Shown in pieces: positions 50,806-60,490 of a DNA stretch of 64,000 nt. The notes below the pieces were generated by a model. It saw nothing but the letters and a program-made list of their open reading frames with translations. It did no database searches and was not told where the DNA came from. Location of the stretch: the NCBI RefSeq assembly GCF_008634025.1, contig NZ_PDCM01000001.1, forward strand, positions 3,008,501 through 3,072,500. Direction: 5' to 3'. The stretch comes from Streptomyces albofaciens JCM 4342. Its GTDB lineage: Bacteria; Actinomycetota; Actinomycetes; Streptomycetales; Streptomycetaceae. The position numbers were made by a program, and so were the translations under genes. Each line of letters opens with the position of its first letter. The first letter of the stretch is position 1.

Positions 50806-52206
50806 ATGGCCGTCACCGACACCGTCACGGGCGTGGAGGTCCACGACGTCCGCTTCCCCACCTCCCGGGAACTCACCGGCTCGGACGCGATGCACCCGGA
50901 CCCGGACTACTCCGCCGCCTACGTCGTGCTGAGCACCGCCGCCGGCGGCCGGGGCCACGGCCTGTGCTTCACCATCGGCCGCGGCAACGACGTGGTCGCC
51001 GCCGCGGTCCGCACCCTCGCCCCGTTCGTGACCGGCCGCCCGGCCCCCGCCACCGCCGCCGATCTGGCCGCCCTGCACCGCGATCTGACGCACGACTCGC
51101 AACTGCGCTGGCTCGGCCCCGAGAAAGGCGTGGCGCACATGGCGGCCGGGGCACTGGTCAACGCCGCCTGGGACCTGGCCGCCACCCGCGCCGGCCTGCC
51201 CGTCTGGGCGTTCCTGTCCGCCATGTCCCCCGAGGACCTGGTCTCCCTCGTCGACTTCCGCTACCTGACCGACGCACTGACCCCGGACGACGCGCTGGCG
51301 ATCCTGCGCGCCGCGGAACCGGGCCGCGCCCGGCGCGCCGCCCGCCTGAAGGCCGAGGGCTACCCGGCCTACACCACCTCGCCCGGCTGGCTCGGCCACG
51401 ACGACGCCACCCTCGTCCGGCTGGCCCGGAAGGCGGTGGCCGACGGCTTCCGGCAGATCAAGCTCAAGGTGGGCGCGGACCCGGACGACGATCTGCGGCG
51501 GCTGCGGCTGGCGCGGGAGGCCGTCGGGCCCGGGGTGCGGATCGCGGTCGACGCCAACCAGCGCTGGGACGTGGCGGACGCGGTCCGCCGGCTGACCGCG
51601 CTCGCGCCGTACGATCCGTACTGGATCGAGGAGCCGACCAGCCCCGACGACGTCCTCGGGCACGCCGCCGTGCGCTCCGGGCAGCCGGTCAAGGTCGCCA
51701 CCGGCGAACACGCCGCCAACCGCGTGGTGTTCAAGCAGCTGCTCCAGGCGGGCGCGGTGGACTTCGTGCAGATCGACGCGGCGCGGGTGGCGGGTGTGAA
51801 CGAGAACGTGGCGATCCTGCTGCTGGCCGCCAAGCACGGCGTGCCGGTGTGCCCGCACGCGGGCGGCGTCGGGCTGTGCGAGCTGGTGCAGCACCTGGCG
51901 ATGTTCGACTACGTGGCGGTGTCCGGCACCCGGCGGGACCGGGTGATCGAGTACGTCGACCACCTCCACGAGCACTTCACCGACCCGGCCGTCGTCACCG
52001 GCGGCCGCTACCGGGCGCCCACCGCCCCCGGCTTCTCCGCCCGCATGAAGCCCCTGTCGGTCGCCGCGTACCGCTTCCCGGACGGGCCGGTGTGGCGGGC
52101 CGGGCCGGACGGCGATCAGGAGTCGGACCCGGACCCGGACCCGGAACCGGACCAGGACCCGGACGCGGGCCCGGACCTGACAGGCGGTCAGGAGGGCACG
52201 GCATGA
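50806..52206 (+). CDS. L-fuconate dehydratase-type enolase superfamily enzyme
   Basis: This 466-residue enzyme of the mandelate racemase group most likely dehydrates L-fuconate to 2-keto-3-deoxy-L-fuconate. Active-site residues are in order: Lys219/Lys221 (KLKVGAD), metal ligands Asp249 (VDANQRW), Glu275 (WIEEPT) and Glu301 (ATGEH), then Asp324 (QIDAARVAG) and His351 (CPHAGGVG) as the acid/base dyad. The N-terminal [30 protein letters not shown] is typical in short form. GGAGG precedes ATG 50806. The C-terminus has an added Asp-Pro repeat ([13 protein letters not shown]). It overlaps the next gene by four bases. Confidence 0.9.
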   Translation: MAVTDTVTGVEVHDVRFPTSRELTGSDAMHPDPDYSAAYVVLSTAAGGRGHGLCFTIGRGNDVVAAAVRTLAPFVTGRPAPATAADLAALHRDLTHDSQLRWLGPEKGVAHMAAGALVNAAWDLAATRAGLPVWAFLSAMSPEDLVSLVDFRYLTDALTPDDALAILRAAEPGRARRAARLKAEGYPAYTTSPGWLGHDDATLVRLARKAVADGFRQIKLKVGADPDDDLRRLRLAREAVGPGVRIAVDANQRWDVADAVRRLTALAPYDPYWIEEPTSPDDVLGHAAVRSGQPVKVATGEHAANRVVFKQLLQAGAVDFVQIDAARVAGVNENVAILLLAAKHGVPVCPHAGGVGLCELVQHLAMFDYVAVSGTRRDRVIEYVDHLHEHFTDPAVVTGGRYRAPTAPGFSARMKPLSVAAYRFPDGPVWRAGPDGDQESDPDPDPEPDQDPDAGPDLTGGQEGTA

Positions 52207-52988
52207 GCACCGCCCCCGAAGGACGCGATTTCGCGGGCATGGCGGCGGTCGTCACCGGCGGCGCCTCCGGCATCGGCGCCGCCACCGCCGCCCTGCTGCT
52301 GCGCCGCGGCGCCCGGGTCGCCGTACTGGACCGCGACCCGGCCGGAGCCCCGCCCGGCACCGTGCCGGTGACGGCCGACGTGACCGATGACGACGCCGTA
52401 CGGGCGGCGGTCGCCGCCGCCGTGGACGCGCTCGGCGGGCTGGACGCCCTCGTGGGGAACGCGGGCATCGGCGCCGTCGGTACGGTCGAGGACAACGCCG
52501 ACGCGGAGTGGCGGCACGTCCTGGACGTCAACGTCCTGGGGCTCATGCGCACCGCGCGGGCCGCCCTGCCGCACCTGCGGCGCAGCGCCGCCGAGCGGCC
52601 CGGCCGCGCCTCGATCACCCACACCTGCTCCATCGCCGCCACCGCCGGACTGCCGCGGCGCGCCCTCTACAGCGCCAGCAAGGGCGCCGTGCTCTCCCTC
52701 ACCCTCGCCATGGCCGCCGACCACGTCCGCGAGGGCATCCGCGTCAACTGCGTCAACCCCGGGACGGTCGACACCCCGTGGGTGGGGCGGCTGCTGGACC
52801 GGGCGCCGGACCCGGTGGCCGAGCGGGCCGCGCTCGACGCCCGGCAGCCGACGGGCCGGATGGTCACCGCCGACGAGGTCGCCGCCGCCATCGCCCACCT
52901 GGCGTCCCCGGCCGCCTCCGGCATCACCGGCACCGCGCTCGCGGTCGACGGCGGCATGCAGGGGCTGCGGCTGCGCCCCGCCACCTGA
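52203..52988 (+). CDS. SDR oxidoreductase, probable 2-keto-3-deoxy-L-fuconate dehydrogenase
   Basis: This 261-residue classical short-chain dehydrogenase has cofactor motif [10 protein letters not shown] (residues 18-27), NAGIG, the catalytic Ser in THTCSIAAT and YSASK with catalytic Tyr and Lys. Its ATG overlaps the dehydratase stop. From position I infer that it oxidises 2-keto-3-deoxy-L-fuconate to the 2,4-diketo acid, as in the known oxidative fucose pathway. The next step needs a fumarylacetoacetate hydrolase-type enzyme that is not in the window. Confidence 0.88.
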   Translation: MSTAPEGRDFAGMAAVVTGGASGIGAATAALLLRRGARVAVLDRDPAGAPPGTVPVTADVTDDDAVRAAVAAAVDALGGLDALVGNAGIGAVGTVEDNADAEWRHVLDVNVLGLMRTARAALPHLRRSAAERPGRASITHTCSIAATAGLPRRALYSASKGAVLSLTLAMAADHVREGIRVNCVNPGTVDTPWVGRLLDRAPDPVAERAALDARQPTGRMVTADEVAAAIAHLASPAASGITGTALAVDGGMQGLRLRPAT

Positions 52989-53069
52989 GCCGCGGCCGGA
53001 CGACCGCGGACCGTACGGGACGGGCGGCGCAGCACAGCCGTACACCTCGACCTACGACGGGACGGGACC

Positions 53070-54092
53070 ATGGGACTGCGTACGACCGGCGCGGCGGTGG
53101 GCGCCCTGCTGCTCGCCGCCGCGCTCGCCGCCTGCAACCGGGGCGGCGACGCCCGCGGGAAGATCGGCATCGACCTGCCGCGGGCCGACACCGACTTCTG
53201 GAGCTCCTACCAGGACCACATGGAGCAGGAGCTGGCCGCGACCCGGACCAGGGCGCTGCCGCTGTCCAACTCGCAGAACGACGTGGCCAAGGTCGTCTCC
53301 AACGTGCAGGCGCTCACCGCCCAGGGCGCCGGGGCGGTCGTGATCGCCCCGCAGGACACCGGCGCGATCACCGCCGAGCTGCACCGGCTCGCGGCCCGGA
53401 AGATCCCCGTGATCAGCGTGGACACCCGGCCCGACGCCGGCCCGGTCACGATGGTCGTACGGGCCGACAACCGCGCGTTCGGGGAGAAGTCCTGCGACTA
53501 CCTGGGCCGGAAACTGGGCGGCCGGGGGCGGGTGGCCGAACTCCAGGGGGATCTCAGCTCCGTCAACGGACGGGACCGCTCCGAGGCGTTCGCCGCCTGC
53601 ATGCGGCGGAAGTACCCGGGAATCACCGTGCACGAGCTGCCCACCGACTGGAAGGGCGAGGTCGCCTCAGCCAAACTCCAGAGCCTGCTGGGCCGGTACC
53701 CGGACACCGACGGCGTCTACATGCAGGCGGGCGGCGCCTTCCACCGGCCCGTCCTGGCGCTCCTCGAACAGCGTGGCCTGCTCAAGCCGGCCGGCACCGC
53801 AGGGCACATCACGGTCGTCTCCAACGACGGCATCCCCGAGGAACTCGCCGCCATCCGCGCGGGGACGATCGACGCCACACTGTCCCAGCCGGCCGACCTG
53901 TACGCGAAGTACGCGCTGTACTACGCCCGCGCGGCGCTCGCGGGCCGGACGTTCGCGCCCGGCCCCACCGACCACGGCTCGAAGATCGTGAAGATCCCGA
54001 ACGGCCTGGAGGACCAGCTGCCGGCCCCGCTCGTCACCCGGGCCAATGTGGACGACCCGCGACTGTGGGCCAACCGGCCCGCGGGAAAATAG
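53070..54092 (+). CDS. Sugar ABC transporter substrate-binding lipoprotein
   Basis: This 340-residue periplasmic-binding-protein type lipoprotein has signal peptide and lipobox LAAALAAC (Cys21) and the ribose-binding fold of the CUT2 family (GIDLPRADTDFWSSY, AGAVVIAPQDTGAIT, ITVVSNDGIPEELAAI). It is tethered to the outer face of the membrane and hands the sugar to the transporter encoded next. The operon context points to L-fucose or a similar 6-deoxy sugar as ligand. Confidence 0.92.
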   Translation: MGLRTTGAAVGALLLAAALAACNRGGDARGKIGIDLPRADTDFWSSYQDHMEQELAATRTRALPLSNSQNDVAKVVSNVQALTAQGAGAVVIAPQDTGAITAELHRLAARKIPVISVDTRPDAGPVTMVVRADNRAFGEKSCDYLGRKLGGRGRVAELQGDLSSVNGRDRSEAFAACMRRKYPGITVHELPTDWKGEVASAKLQSLLGRYPDTDGVYMQAGGAFHRPVLALLEQRGLLKPAGTAGHITVVSNDGIPEELAAIRAGTIDATLSQPADLYAKYALYYARAALAGRTFAPGPTDHGSKIVKIPNGLEDQLPAPLVTRANVDDPRLWANRPAGK

Positions 54093-54103
54093 CGGTGGCG
54101 GCC

Positions 54104-55933
54104 ATGCCGAACGCGACGGACCACGATCACGGCTCGGGCCGCGGCCCGGCGGCCCCGCCCGCCGCCGTACAGGCCGAGGGCATCGTCAAGCGCTACGGGC
54201 CGACCCTGGCGCTGGACGGCGCCGGGCTGACCGTACGGCGCGGCGAGGCGCACGCGCTCGTCGGCCGCAACGGCGCCGGGAAATCCACCCTGGTGTCCGT
54301 GCTCACCGGTCTGACCCGGCCGGACGCCGGACGGGTCGCCTTCGACGGCGCGCCGGCACCCCGCTGGGGCGACACCGCCGCCTGGCGGCGCAAGGCCGCC
54401 TGCGTCCACCAGAGGCCGATGACGGTCCCCGAGCTGACCGTCGCGGAGAACCTCCATCTGAACCGGTTCCCGGACGGGCGGGTGATCCGGTGGCGGGCCC
54501 TGCGCGCGCGGGCCGCGGCCCTGCTGGCCGAGTACGGCGTCGACATCGACCCGGCGGCCAGGATGAAGGACCTCGGCGTCGAGCAGCGGCAGTGCGTCGA
54601 GATCGCCCGCGCGCTGTCCGGCGGCGCCCGGCTGATCATCCTGGACGAGCCCACCGCCCGGCTCGACGCGGGCGGCACCGCCCGCCTCTTCGCCAAGCTG
54701 CGCGCCCTGCGCGCGACCGGCGCCGCGTTCCTGTTCATCTCGCACCATCTGCACGAGGTGTACGACCTGTGCGACACCGTCACCGTGCTGCGCGACGCCC
54801 GCCCGGTGCTGACCGCGCCGGTGACCGGGCTGACCGAGGCCGACCTGGTGGCGGCGATGACGGGGGAGCGGGCGGTCCGTACCGGCCCGGAAGGCACCGT
54901 CCGGCGGCCCGCGGGCGACGTGGTGCTGCGCGCCGAAGGGCTGGCGCTGCGCGGGGCGTTCGCGCCGCTGGACCTGACCGTACGGGCGGGCGAGGTGGTG
55001 GGTCTGGCCGGGGCCGCGGCCGGCGGGAGCACCGCCATCGGCGAGACGCTGGCCGGTGTACGGGCACCGGACGCCGGGCGGATCGAGGTGCGCGGGCGGC
55101 CCGTGCGGACCGGCAGTGTGCGGCACGCGATCGAGGCGGGCATCGGCTACGTACCGGAGGACCGGCACCGCGACGGGCTGGTCCCCGGCCGCAGCGTCGC
55201 CGAGAACGCGACGCTGGCCGTCACCGACCGGCTCGGCCCGCTGGGCACCGTGCTGCCCTCCCGTACCCGCGCGTTCGCCCGGCGCATGATCACCGCCCTG
55301 GACATCCGCACCACCGGGCCCGGTCAGCCGGTGTCCGGTCTCTCCGGCGGCAACCAGCAGAAGGTCGTCGTCGCCCGGGCCCTGGCCCGCGGGCCCGCCG
55401 TGCTGGTCGCGGTCCGGCCCACCAACGGGGTGGACGTGAAGTCCAAGCACGCGCTGCTGGGCGTCATACGGGACGTGGCGGCGGCCGGCAGCGGCGTCGT
55501 CCTCGTCTCCGACGAGCCGGACGACCTGCGGGTCTGCGACCGGGTACTGACGGTGACCCACGGCCGGGTCGTGGCCCGCTTCGGGCGCGGGTGGCGGGAG
55601 GGGGAGTTGGTGGGGGCGATGGAAGGGGTGGAGAGGGCGGAGGGGGCGGAAGGGGAGGGCACGGAGGGGGCGGAAGGGGAGGGAGCGGAGGGCACGGAGG
55701 GCACGGACGACGCGATCGGTCCGTACGGTGCGGGCGGCCCACCCGGCACTTCCGGCCCACCCGGCACTTCCGCTCCGCCCGCCACTTCCGACCCGCTCGG
55801 AACTCCCGATCCACCTGCCACTCCCGGTCCGAACGCCACTTCCGACCCGCCCGGAATTCCCGAACCGCCCGGAACTTCCAGCCCGCCCGCCACTCCCGGC
55901 CCCAACGGCTCCCGAGGAGGCGACCCGCGATGA
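54104..55933 (+). CDS. Sugar ABC transporter ATP-binding protein with degenerate second domain
   Basis: This 609-residue RbsA-type double ATPase is larger than the usual 500. Domain 1 has a full set: Walker A GRNGAGKS (54-61), signature LGVEQRQCVEIARAL and Walker B LIILDEPTARLD. Domain 2 has no Walker A consensus (GLAGAAAGGST), keeps signature LSGGNQQKVVVARAL, and its Walker B reads VLVAVRPTNGVDV, without the Asp and Glu. From about residue 505 to the end there is a Glu-Gly then Pro-Ser-Thr repeat tail encoded by repetitive DNA. ATG at 54104 is chosen; GTG at 54095 is possible. It overlaps the permease start by four bases. Confidence 0.9.
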   Translation: MPNATDHDHGSGRGPAAPPAAVQAEGIVKRYGPTLALDGAGLTVRRGEAHALVGRNGAGKSTLVSVLTGLTRPDAGRVAFDGAPAPRWGDTAAWRRKAACVHQRPMTVPELTVAENLHLNRFPDGRVIRWRALRARAAALLAEYGVDIDPAARMKDLGVEQRQCVEIARALSGGARLIILDEPTARLDAGGTARLFAKLRALRATGAAFLFISHHLHEVYDLCDTVTVLRDARPVLTAPVTGLTEADLVAAMTGERAVRTGPEGTVRRPAGDVVLRAEGLALRGAFAPLDLTVRAGEVVGLAGAAAGGSTAIGETLAGVRAPDAGRIEVRGRPVRTGSVRHAIEAGIGYVPEDRHRDGLVPGRSVAENATLAVTDRLGPLGTVLPSRTRAFARRMITALDIRTTGPGQPVSGLSGGNQQKVVVARALARGPAVLVAVRPTNGVDVKSKHALLGVIRDVAAAGSGVVLVSDEPDDLRVCDRVLTVTHGRVVARFGRGWREGELVGAMEGVERAEGAEGEGTEGAEGEGAEGTEGTDDAIGPYGAGGPPGTSGPPGTSAPPATSDPLGTPDPPATPGPNATSDPPGIPEPPGTSSPPATPGPNGSRGGDPR

Positions 55934-56961
55934 CCGACACCGCACGGCAGCAGGCGCCCGGCCTGGCGGACGCGCCGGCGCGGGGCCGCCCGCGCCCCGC
56001 GCTCGCCCGCTGGCGCGACGTGTCCCTGGTACCGGTGATCCTCGTGCTCGGCGTCACCGGCTTCATCGTCTCGCCCGCCTTCCTGACCCGGGACAACCTG
56101 GTCGGCGTCGTCCAGCAGTCCACCGAACTCGGCCTGCTGGTGCTCGGTGAGGCGCTGATCCTGATCAGCGGGCGGATGGACCTGTCGCTGGAGTCCACCA
56201 TCGGCCTGGCGCCGGTGCTCGCCCTGTGGCTGGTGATGCCCGCGCACGGCGGGCGCTTCGCCGGTCTGGAACTGCTGCCGCAGTGGACGGCCGTGCCGCT
56301 GTGCCTGGCCGTGGGCGCCGCGGTCGACGCGGTCAACGGGTTCCTGATGCTCAAGCTGCGCGTCAACGGCTTCATCGCCACCCTCGGCATGCTGACCATG
56401 CTGCGCGGCCTCCAGCTCGGCATCTCCGAGGGCCGGTCGATCGGTGAGGTGCCGGAGTCCTTCGCCTACCTCGGCCGGACCGCCTGGCTCGGCGTCCCGG
56501 CCGCCGTCTGGATCTGCCTGGCGCTGTTCGCGCTCGGCGGCGCGGCCCTCGGCTACCTGCGGCACGGCCGCGCGCTGTACGCGATCGGCGGCAACCCGGA
56601 GGCCGCCCGCGCGGCCGGTATCCGGGTGGACCGGATCACCTGGGCCGTGCTCGCCGTCGGCGGCCTGCTGGCCGCGTTCGCGGGCATCCTCTACACCGGC
56701 CACTACGGTGCCGTCTCCGCGAGCCAGGGCAACGGCTGGATCTTCCAGGTCTTCGCCGCCGCCGTCATCGGCGGCATCAGCCTCAAGGGCGGCCGCGGCA
56801 CGCTCTTCGGCGCGCTCACCGGCGTCCTGACCCTCCAGCTCGTCATCAACGTCATGACGCTGGGCGGGGTGCCGCCGCTGTGGACCCAGTTCCTCAACGG
56901 CCTGATCATCATCGTCGCGCTGGTCATCTCCCGGTTCGCGGGCGGCGAGCAGCAGGATTAG
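55930..56961 (+). CDS. Sugar ABC transporter permease (CUT2)
   Basis: This 343-residue membrane protein of the RbsC type has about ten hydrophobic segments and the family signature GNPEAARAAGI (EAA-like loop) with ISLKGGRGTLFGALTG near the C-terminus. It is the only permease in the operon and should act as a homodimer with the ATPase encoded before it. Start and stop overlaps (ATGA at 55930-55933) show co-translation. The ligand is inferred to be L-fucose or a related sugar. Confidence 0.93.
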   Translation: MTDTARQQAPGLADAPARGRPRPALARWRDVSLVPVILVLGVTGFIVSPAFLTRDNLVGVVQQSTELGLLVLGEALILISGRMDLSLESTIGLAPVLALWLVMPAHGGRFAGLELLPQWTAVPLCLAVGAAVDAVNGFLMLKLRVNGFIATLGMLTMLRGLQLGISEGRSIGEVPESFAYLGRTAWLGVPAAVWICLALFALGGAALGYLRHGRALYAIGGNPEAARAAGIRVDRITWAVLAVGGLLAAFAGILYTGHYGAVSASQGNGWIFQVFAAAVIGGISLKGGRGTLFGALTGVLTLQLVINVMTLGGVPPLWTQFLNGLIIIVALVISRFAGGEQQD

Positions 56962-56973
56962 GAGGAGCGGCCG

Positions 56974-57990
56974 ATGCCGTACGTACCGCGCGGGACACGG
57001 CGGCTGGGGCGTACGGGCGTGCGCGTGCCGCCCCTCGGCCTGGGTTGCGCGCCCCTCGGAAACCTGTACCGGCCTGTGCCCGAGGACCGCGCCCGGCGGA
57101 CCGTGGACGCCGCCTTCGAGACCGGCGCCCGCCACTTCGACACCGCGCCGCACTACGGGCTCGGCCTGTCCGAGGAGCGCCTGGGGCGGGCGCTGGCCGG
57201 GCGCGACCGTACCGCGTACACGCTGTCCACCAAGGTCGGGCGGCGGCTGCGTCCCCTCGCGCCCGGCGAGGCGGTGGACGGCCAGGGCTACACCGCGACC
57301 CCGAGGCGCGCCCGCGTGTGGGACCTCTCCCGCGACGGCATCCGCCGCACCCTCGCCGCGTCCCTGGAGCGCCTGGGCGTCCCCGCCGTGGACATCGTCT
57401 ACCTCCACGACGTCGAGGACCACCTCCCCGAGGTGTACGGGACCGGCTTCGCCGCCCTCGCCGAACTGCGCGCGGAGGGCGTGGTGGGCGCCATCGGCTT
57501 CGGGCTGAACCGCAGCGACGTGGCGGCGCGCTGCGTCGCCGACCTCGACGTGGACGTGGTGCTGTGCGCCGGGCGCTGGACCCTGCTCGACCGCGGTGCC
57601 TTCGACGACCTGCTGCCGGTCTGCGCCCGTCGCGGCACGTCGGTCGTCGTCGGCGGCGTCTACAACTCCGGGCTGCTGGCCGACCCGGCGCCCGGCGCCC
57701 CGTACGACTACGCGCCGGCGCCGGACGCGCTGGTGGAGCGGGCGCGGCGGCTCGCGTCCGTGTGCGCGGAGTTCGGCGTGCCGCTCAAGGCCGCCGCGCT
57801 GCGCTTCCCGTTCGGCCATCCGGCCGTGGCGGGGGTCCTGGTGGGTGCCGCGTCGCCGGAGGAGGCCCGGGAGAACGCCGAACTGTTCACGCACGACATC
57901 CCGGACGCCCTCTGGCACACCCTCACCGACTGCGGCCTTCTCGGCCCCGGCCTGCCGCTTCCCACCGCCGACCCGGGGGCCCGCCCATGA
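56974..57990 (+). CDS. Aldo/keto reductase, probable L-fucose dehydrogenase
   Basis: This 338-residue protein belongs to the D-threo-aldose 1-dehydrogenase/L-fucose dehydrogenase group of aldo/keto reductases. Catalytic residues are Asp in HFDTAPHYG (with Tyr in the same motif), Lys in LSTKVGR and His in VYLHDVED. It would oxidise the pyranose at C1 to the lactone using NAD(P). GGAGG lies before the ATG. It overlaps the following lactonase-type gene by four bases. Confidence 0.9.
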   Translation: MPYVPRGTRRLGRTGVRVPPLGLGCAPLGNLYRPVPEDRARRTVDAAFETGARHFDTAPHYGLGLSEERLGRALAGRDRTAYTLSTKVGRRLRPLAPGEAVDGQGYTATPRRARVWDLSRDGIRRTLAASLERLGVPAVDIVYLHDVEDHLPEVYGTGFAALAELRAEGVVGAIGFGLNRSDVAARCVADLDVDVVLCAGRWTLLDRGAFDDLLPVCARRGTSVVVGGVYNSGLLADPAPGAPYDYAPAPDALVERARRLASVCAEFGVPLKAAALRFPFGHPAVAGVLVGAASPEEARENAELFTHDIPDALWHTLTDCGLLGPGLPLPTADPGARP

Positions 57991-58817
57991 CCGACCGCAT
58001 CGACGCCCACCACCACCTGTGGGACCTGTCCCGGCGTCCGCAGCCGTGGATGGAAGGCGCCTGGGCCGACCCGATCCGCCGTACGTACACCCTCGACGAC
58101 CTGACACCGCACCTCGCCCGGCACGACATCCACGGCACCGTTCTGGTCCAGTCCTCGGCCTCCCGCGCCGAGACCGCCGAACTGCTCGCGGTCGCGGCCC
58201 GCTCGCCCGTCGTCCGGGGCGTCGTCGGCTGGGCCGACCTGACCGACCCCGGGCTGCCCGGCGTCCTGGCCACGATGCCGCCGCTCCTGGTGGGCCTGCG
58301 CCACCAGGTCCAGGACGAGCCCGACCCGCACTGGCTCGCCCGCCCCGTCGTACGGCGCGGTCTGGCCGCCGTCGCGGACGCCGGCCTCGCCTACGACCTC
58401 CTGGTCACCCCGCGCCAGCTGCCCGCCGCGCTCGCCGCCGCCCGCGCGCTCCCCGCCCTCACGTTCGTCCTCGACCACGCCGCCAAACCCGGCATCGCGG
58501 CCCGCGCCTGGCAGCCCTGGGCCGACGGCCTGGCCGCCCTCGCCCGCCTGCCCAACACCGTCTGCAAACTCTCCGGCCTGGTCACCGAGGCCGGCCACAC
58601 GACGTGGCGCCCCGCCGACATCGAGCCCTACGCCCGCCACATCCTGGACACCTTCGGCCCCCACCGCGTCCTGTTCGGCTCCGACTGGCCGGTCTGCACC
58701 CTGGCCGCCCCGTACGAGACCGTCATCACCCTGGCGGAAGCGGCCACCGCCCACCTCGCACCGGACGAACGGGCGGCGGTGTTCGGGGGGAACGCGGTGG
58801 GGGTGTACGGGGCGTGA
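57987..58817 (+). CDS. Amidohydrolase-fold lactonase, probable L-fuconolactonase
   Basis: This 276-residue protein of the amidohydrolase superfamily (2-pyrone-4,6-dicarboxylate lactonase-like group) has metal-binding DAHHHLWD (residues 6-13), the His in VLDHAAKPGI, and GSDWPVC at the end of the barrel. It should hydrolyse the sugar lactone made by the preceding dehydrogenase to the free acid that the dehydratase then uses. It overlaps the dehydrogenase by four bases and ends the tightly packed operon. Confidence 0.9.
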   Translation: MTDRIDAHHHLWDLSRRPQPWMEGAWADPIRRTYTLDDLTPHLARHDIHGTVLVQSSASRAETAELLAVAARSPVVRGVVGWADLTDPGLPGVLATMPPLLVGLRHQVQDEPDPHWLARPVVRRGLAAVADAGLAYDLLVTPRQLPAALAAARALPALTFVLDHAAKPGIAARAWQPWADGLAALARLPNTVCKLSGLVTEAGHTTWRPADIEPYARHILDTFGPHRVLFGSDWPVCTLAAPYETVITLAEAATAHLAPDERAAVFGGNAVGVYGA

Positions 58818-58976
58818 GGGCGGCCGGCACCCGCCCGGACGGCCATGACTCCCCGTCCGCTTTCCGCCAGCGCCGCCGTTCCCCGGCCACGAGTATCGAG
58901 TGGTGCCGCTCGGAGCGACACATCACGAGAACTCAGGACATGGCGCGACAAGCGCAGGCAACACGGAGGGGCGGAC

Positions 58977-59723
58977 ATGACTACCGCGCAGCTCGACGGC
59001 AAGGTGGCGCTGGTGACCGGCGGGAGCCGGGGGATCGGGGAGGCCGTCGTGGTGCGGCTCGCCGAGGACGGGGCCGATGTGGCGTTCACGTACCGCAGCG
59101 AGGAGGCACGGGCGGCGCTCGTGGTGGAGCGCGTCGAGAAGCTGGGCCGGCGGGCCTGGGCGGTGCGGGCGGACAGCGCGGACGCCGCGGCCGTACGGGC
59201 CTCCGTGGACGGCACCGTGGAGCGGTTCGGGCGGCTGGACATCCTCGTCAACAACGCCGGGATCGGCGTCCTCGGACCCATCGAGGGAATCTCCGAGGAG
59301 GACGTGGACCGCGTGCTGGCCGTCAACGTCCGCGCGCCCTTCATCGCGGCGCAGGCCGCCGCCGGGCGGATGACCGAGGGCGGGCGGATCATCAGCATCG
59401 GCAGCTGCATGGCCGAGCGCGTCGCCTTCCCCGGCGGCTCGCTGTACGCGACGAGCAAGGCCGCGCTCACCGGCCTGACCAGGACCCTGGCCAGGGAACT
59501 GGGCCCGCGCGGCATCACGGCCAACCTGGTCAACCCGGGCCCGGTCGACACCGACATGAACCCGGCCGACGGCGAGAGCGCGCCGATGCAGGCCCGGTTG
59601 ACGTCGCTCGGGTCCTACGGGCGGCCGGCGGACATCGCGGCGACCGTGGCACACCTCGCGGGGGAGGGCGGCCGGTATGTGACGGGCGCGTCGATCGCGG
59701 TGGACGGCGGGTTCGCCGTCTGA
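58977..59723 (+). CDS. SDR oxidoreductase
   Basis: This 248-residue classical short-chain dehydrogenase has VTGGSRGIGEAV (residues 14-25), NNAGIGV, the catalytic Ser in SIGSCMAE and YATSKAAL. It resembles 3-oxoacyl reductase-like and sugar-alcohol dehydrogenases and its substrate is unknown. GGAGGGG precedes ATG 58977. A 159-base gap separates it from the lactonase gene, so it may have its own promoter; it could still act in the same sugar pathway. A strong hairpin follows. Confidence 0.88.
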   Translation: MTTAQLDGKVALVTGGSRGIGEAVVVRLAEDGADVAFTYRSEEARAALVVERVEKLGRRAWAVRADSADAAAVRASVDGTVERFGRLDILVNNAGIGVLGPIEGISEEDVDRVLAVNVRAPFIAAQAAAGRMTEGGRIISIGSCMAERVAFPGGSLYATSKAALTGLTRTLARELGPRGITANLVNPGPVDTDMNPADGESAPMQARLTSLGSYGRPADIAATVAHLAGEGGRYVTGASIAVDGGFAV

Positions 59724-59726
59724 CGG

Positions 59727-59765
59727 GGGAGGGCCCGGGAGGAGGGGGCGCGGCCGGGCCCTCCC
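59727..59765. terminator. Bidirectional terminator between SDR and FadR-type genes
   Basis: A perfect 12-bp stem (GGGAGGGCCCGG / CCGGGCCCTCCC) with a 15-base loop lies between the convergent genes. Confidence 0.85.
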
Positions 59766-59782
59766 GGACGCCGCGCCCTGCC

Positions 59783-60454
59783 TCACAGCGTCGAGCGCAG
59801 CCACTGCTCCACGCTCGCGATGTGCACCGTCGCCCAGGCCCGCGCCGCCTCCCCGTCCCGGTCGCGGAGGGCGCCGAGGATCGCCCGGTGCTCGGCGAGG
59901 GTGCGGCCGACCGCGTCCTGCTGTGTCAGGCCGCGCCAGACGCGGGCCCGGGTCGTCGGCCCGGACAGGCCGTCGAGCAGGGAGCACAGCACCGAGTTGC
60001 CGGCCGCGGCCACGATCCGGCGGTGGAACTCCAGGTCCCGGGCGACCAGGTCCGGCACCGCCGGGTGCGGGCCGAGCGCGTCCAACTGGCGTCCCAGTTC
60101 GTCCAGTTCGGCCACCGGGATACGGTCGGCCGCCATCGCGGTGGCGGCCGGTTCCAGGATGCGGCGTACGGCCAGGAACTCCACGACCGTGTCGTCGCGG
60201 TGGAAGTCGACCACGAAGCTGAGCGCTTCCAGGAGGAGCTGCGGGTCCAGGCTGGTGACGTAGGTGCCGTCGCCCTGCCGTACGTCCAGGATGCGGATCA
60301 GCGACAGGGCGCGCACCGCCTCGCGCAGCGAGTTGCGGGACAGCCCCAGGCCGGCGGCGAGTTCGCTCTCCTTGGGCAGCCGGTCGCCGGGCCGCAGCGC
60401 ACCGGAGACGATCATCGACTTGATCTTCTCTATGGCCTCGTCCGTGACCGCCAT
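59783..60454 (-). CDS. FadR-subfamily GntR regulator, probable fucose repressor
   Basis: This 223-residue regulator has an N-terminal GntR winged helix (LRPGDRLPKESELAAGLGLS and RNSLREAVRALS, residues about 20-52) and a C-terminal FCD ligand-binding domain with acidic and His residues for a metal-bound carboxylate (for example DLEFHRRIV and LAEHRAIL). Such proteins often bind sugar acids and repress uronate or fuconate pathways. A perfect palindrome lies 37 bases upstream of its ATG, and matching half-sites lie at the fucose operon promoter. Confidence 0.9.
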   Translation of the reverse strand: MAVTDEAIEKIKSMIVSGALRPGDRLPKESELAAGLGLSRNSLREAVRALSLIRILDVRQGDGTYVTSLDPQLLLEALSFVVDFHRDDTVVEFLAVRRILEPAATAMAADRIPVAELDELGRQLDALGPHPAVPDLVARDLEFHRRIVAAAGNSVLCSLLDGLSGPTTRARVWRGLTQQDAVGRTLAEHRAILGALRDRDGEAARAWATVHIASVEQWLRSTL

Positions 60455-60490
60455 GCCCGGCCTCCCCGCTCTCCCGCCCGCCGGATCCCC

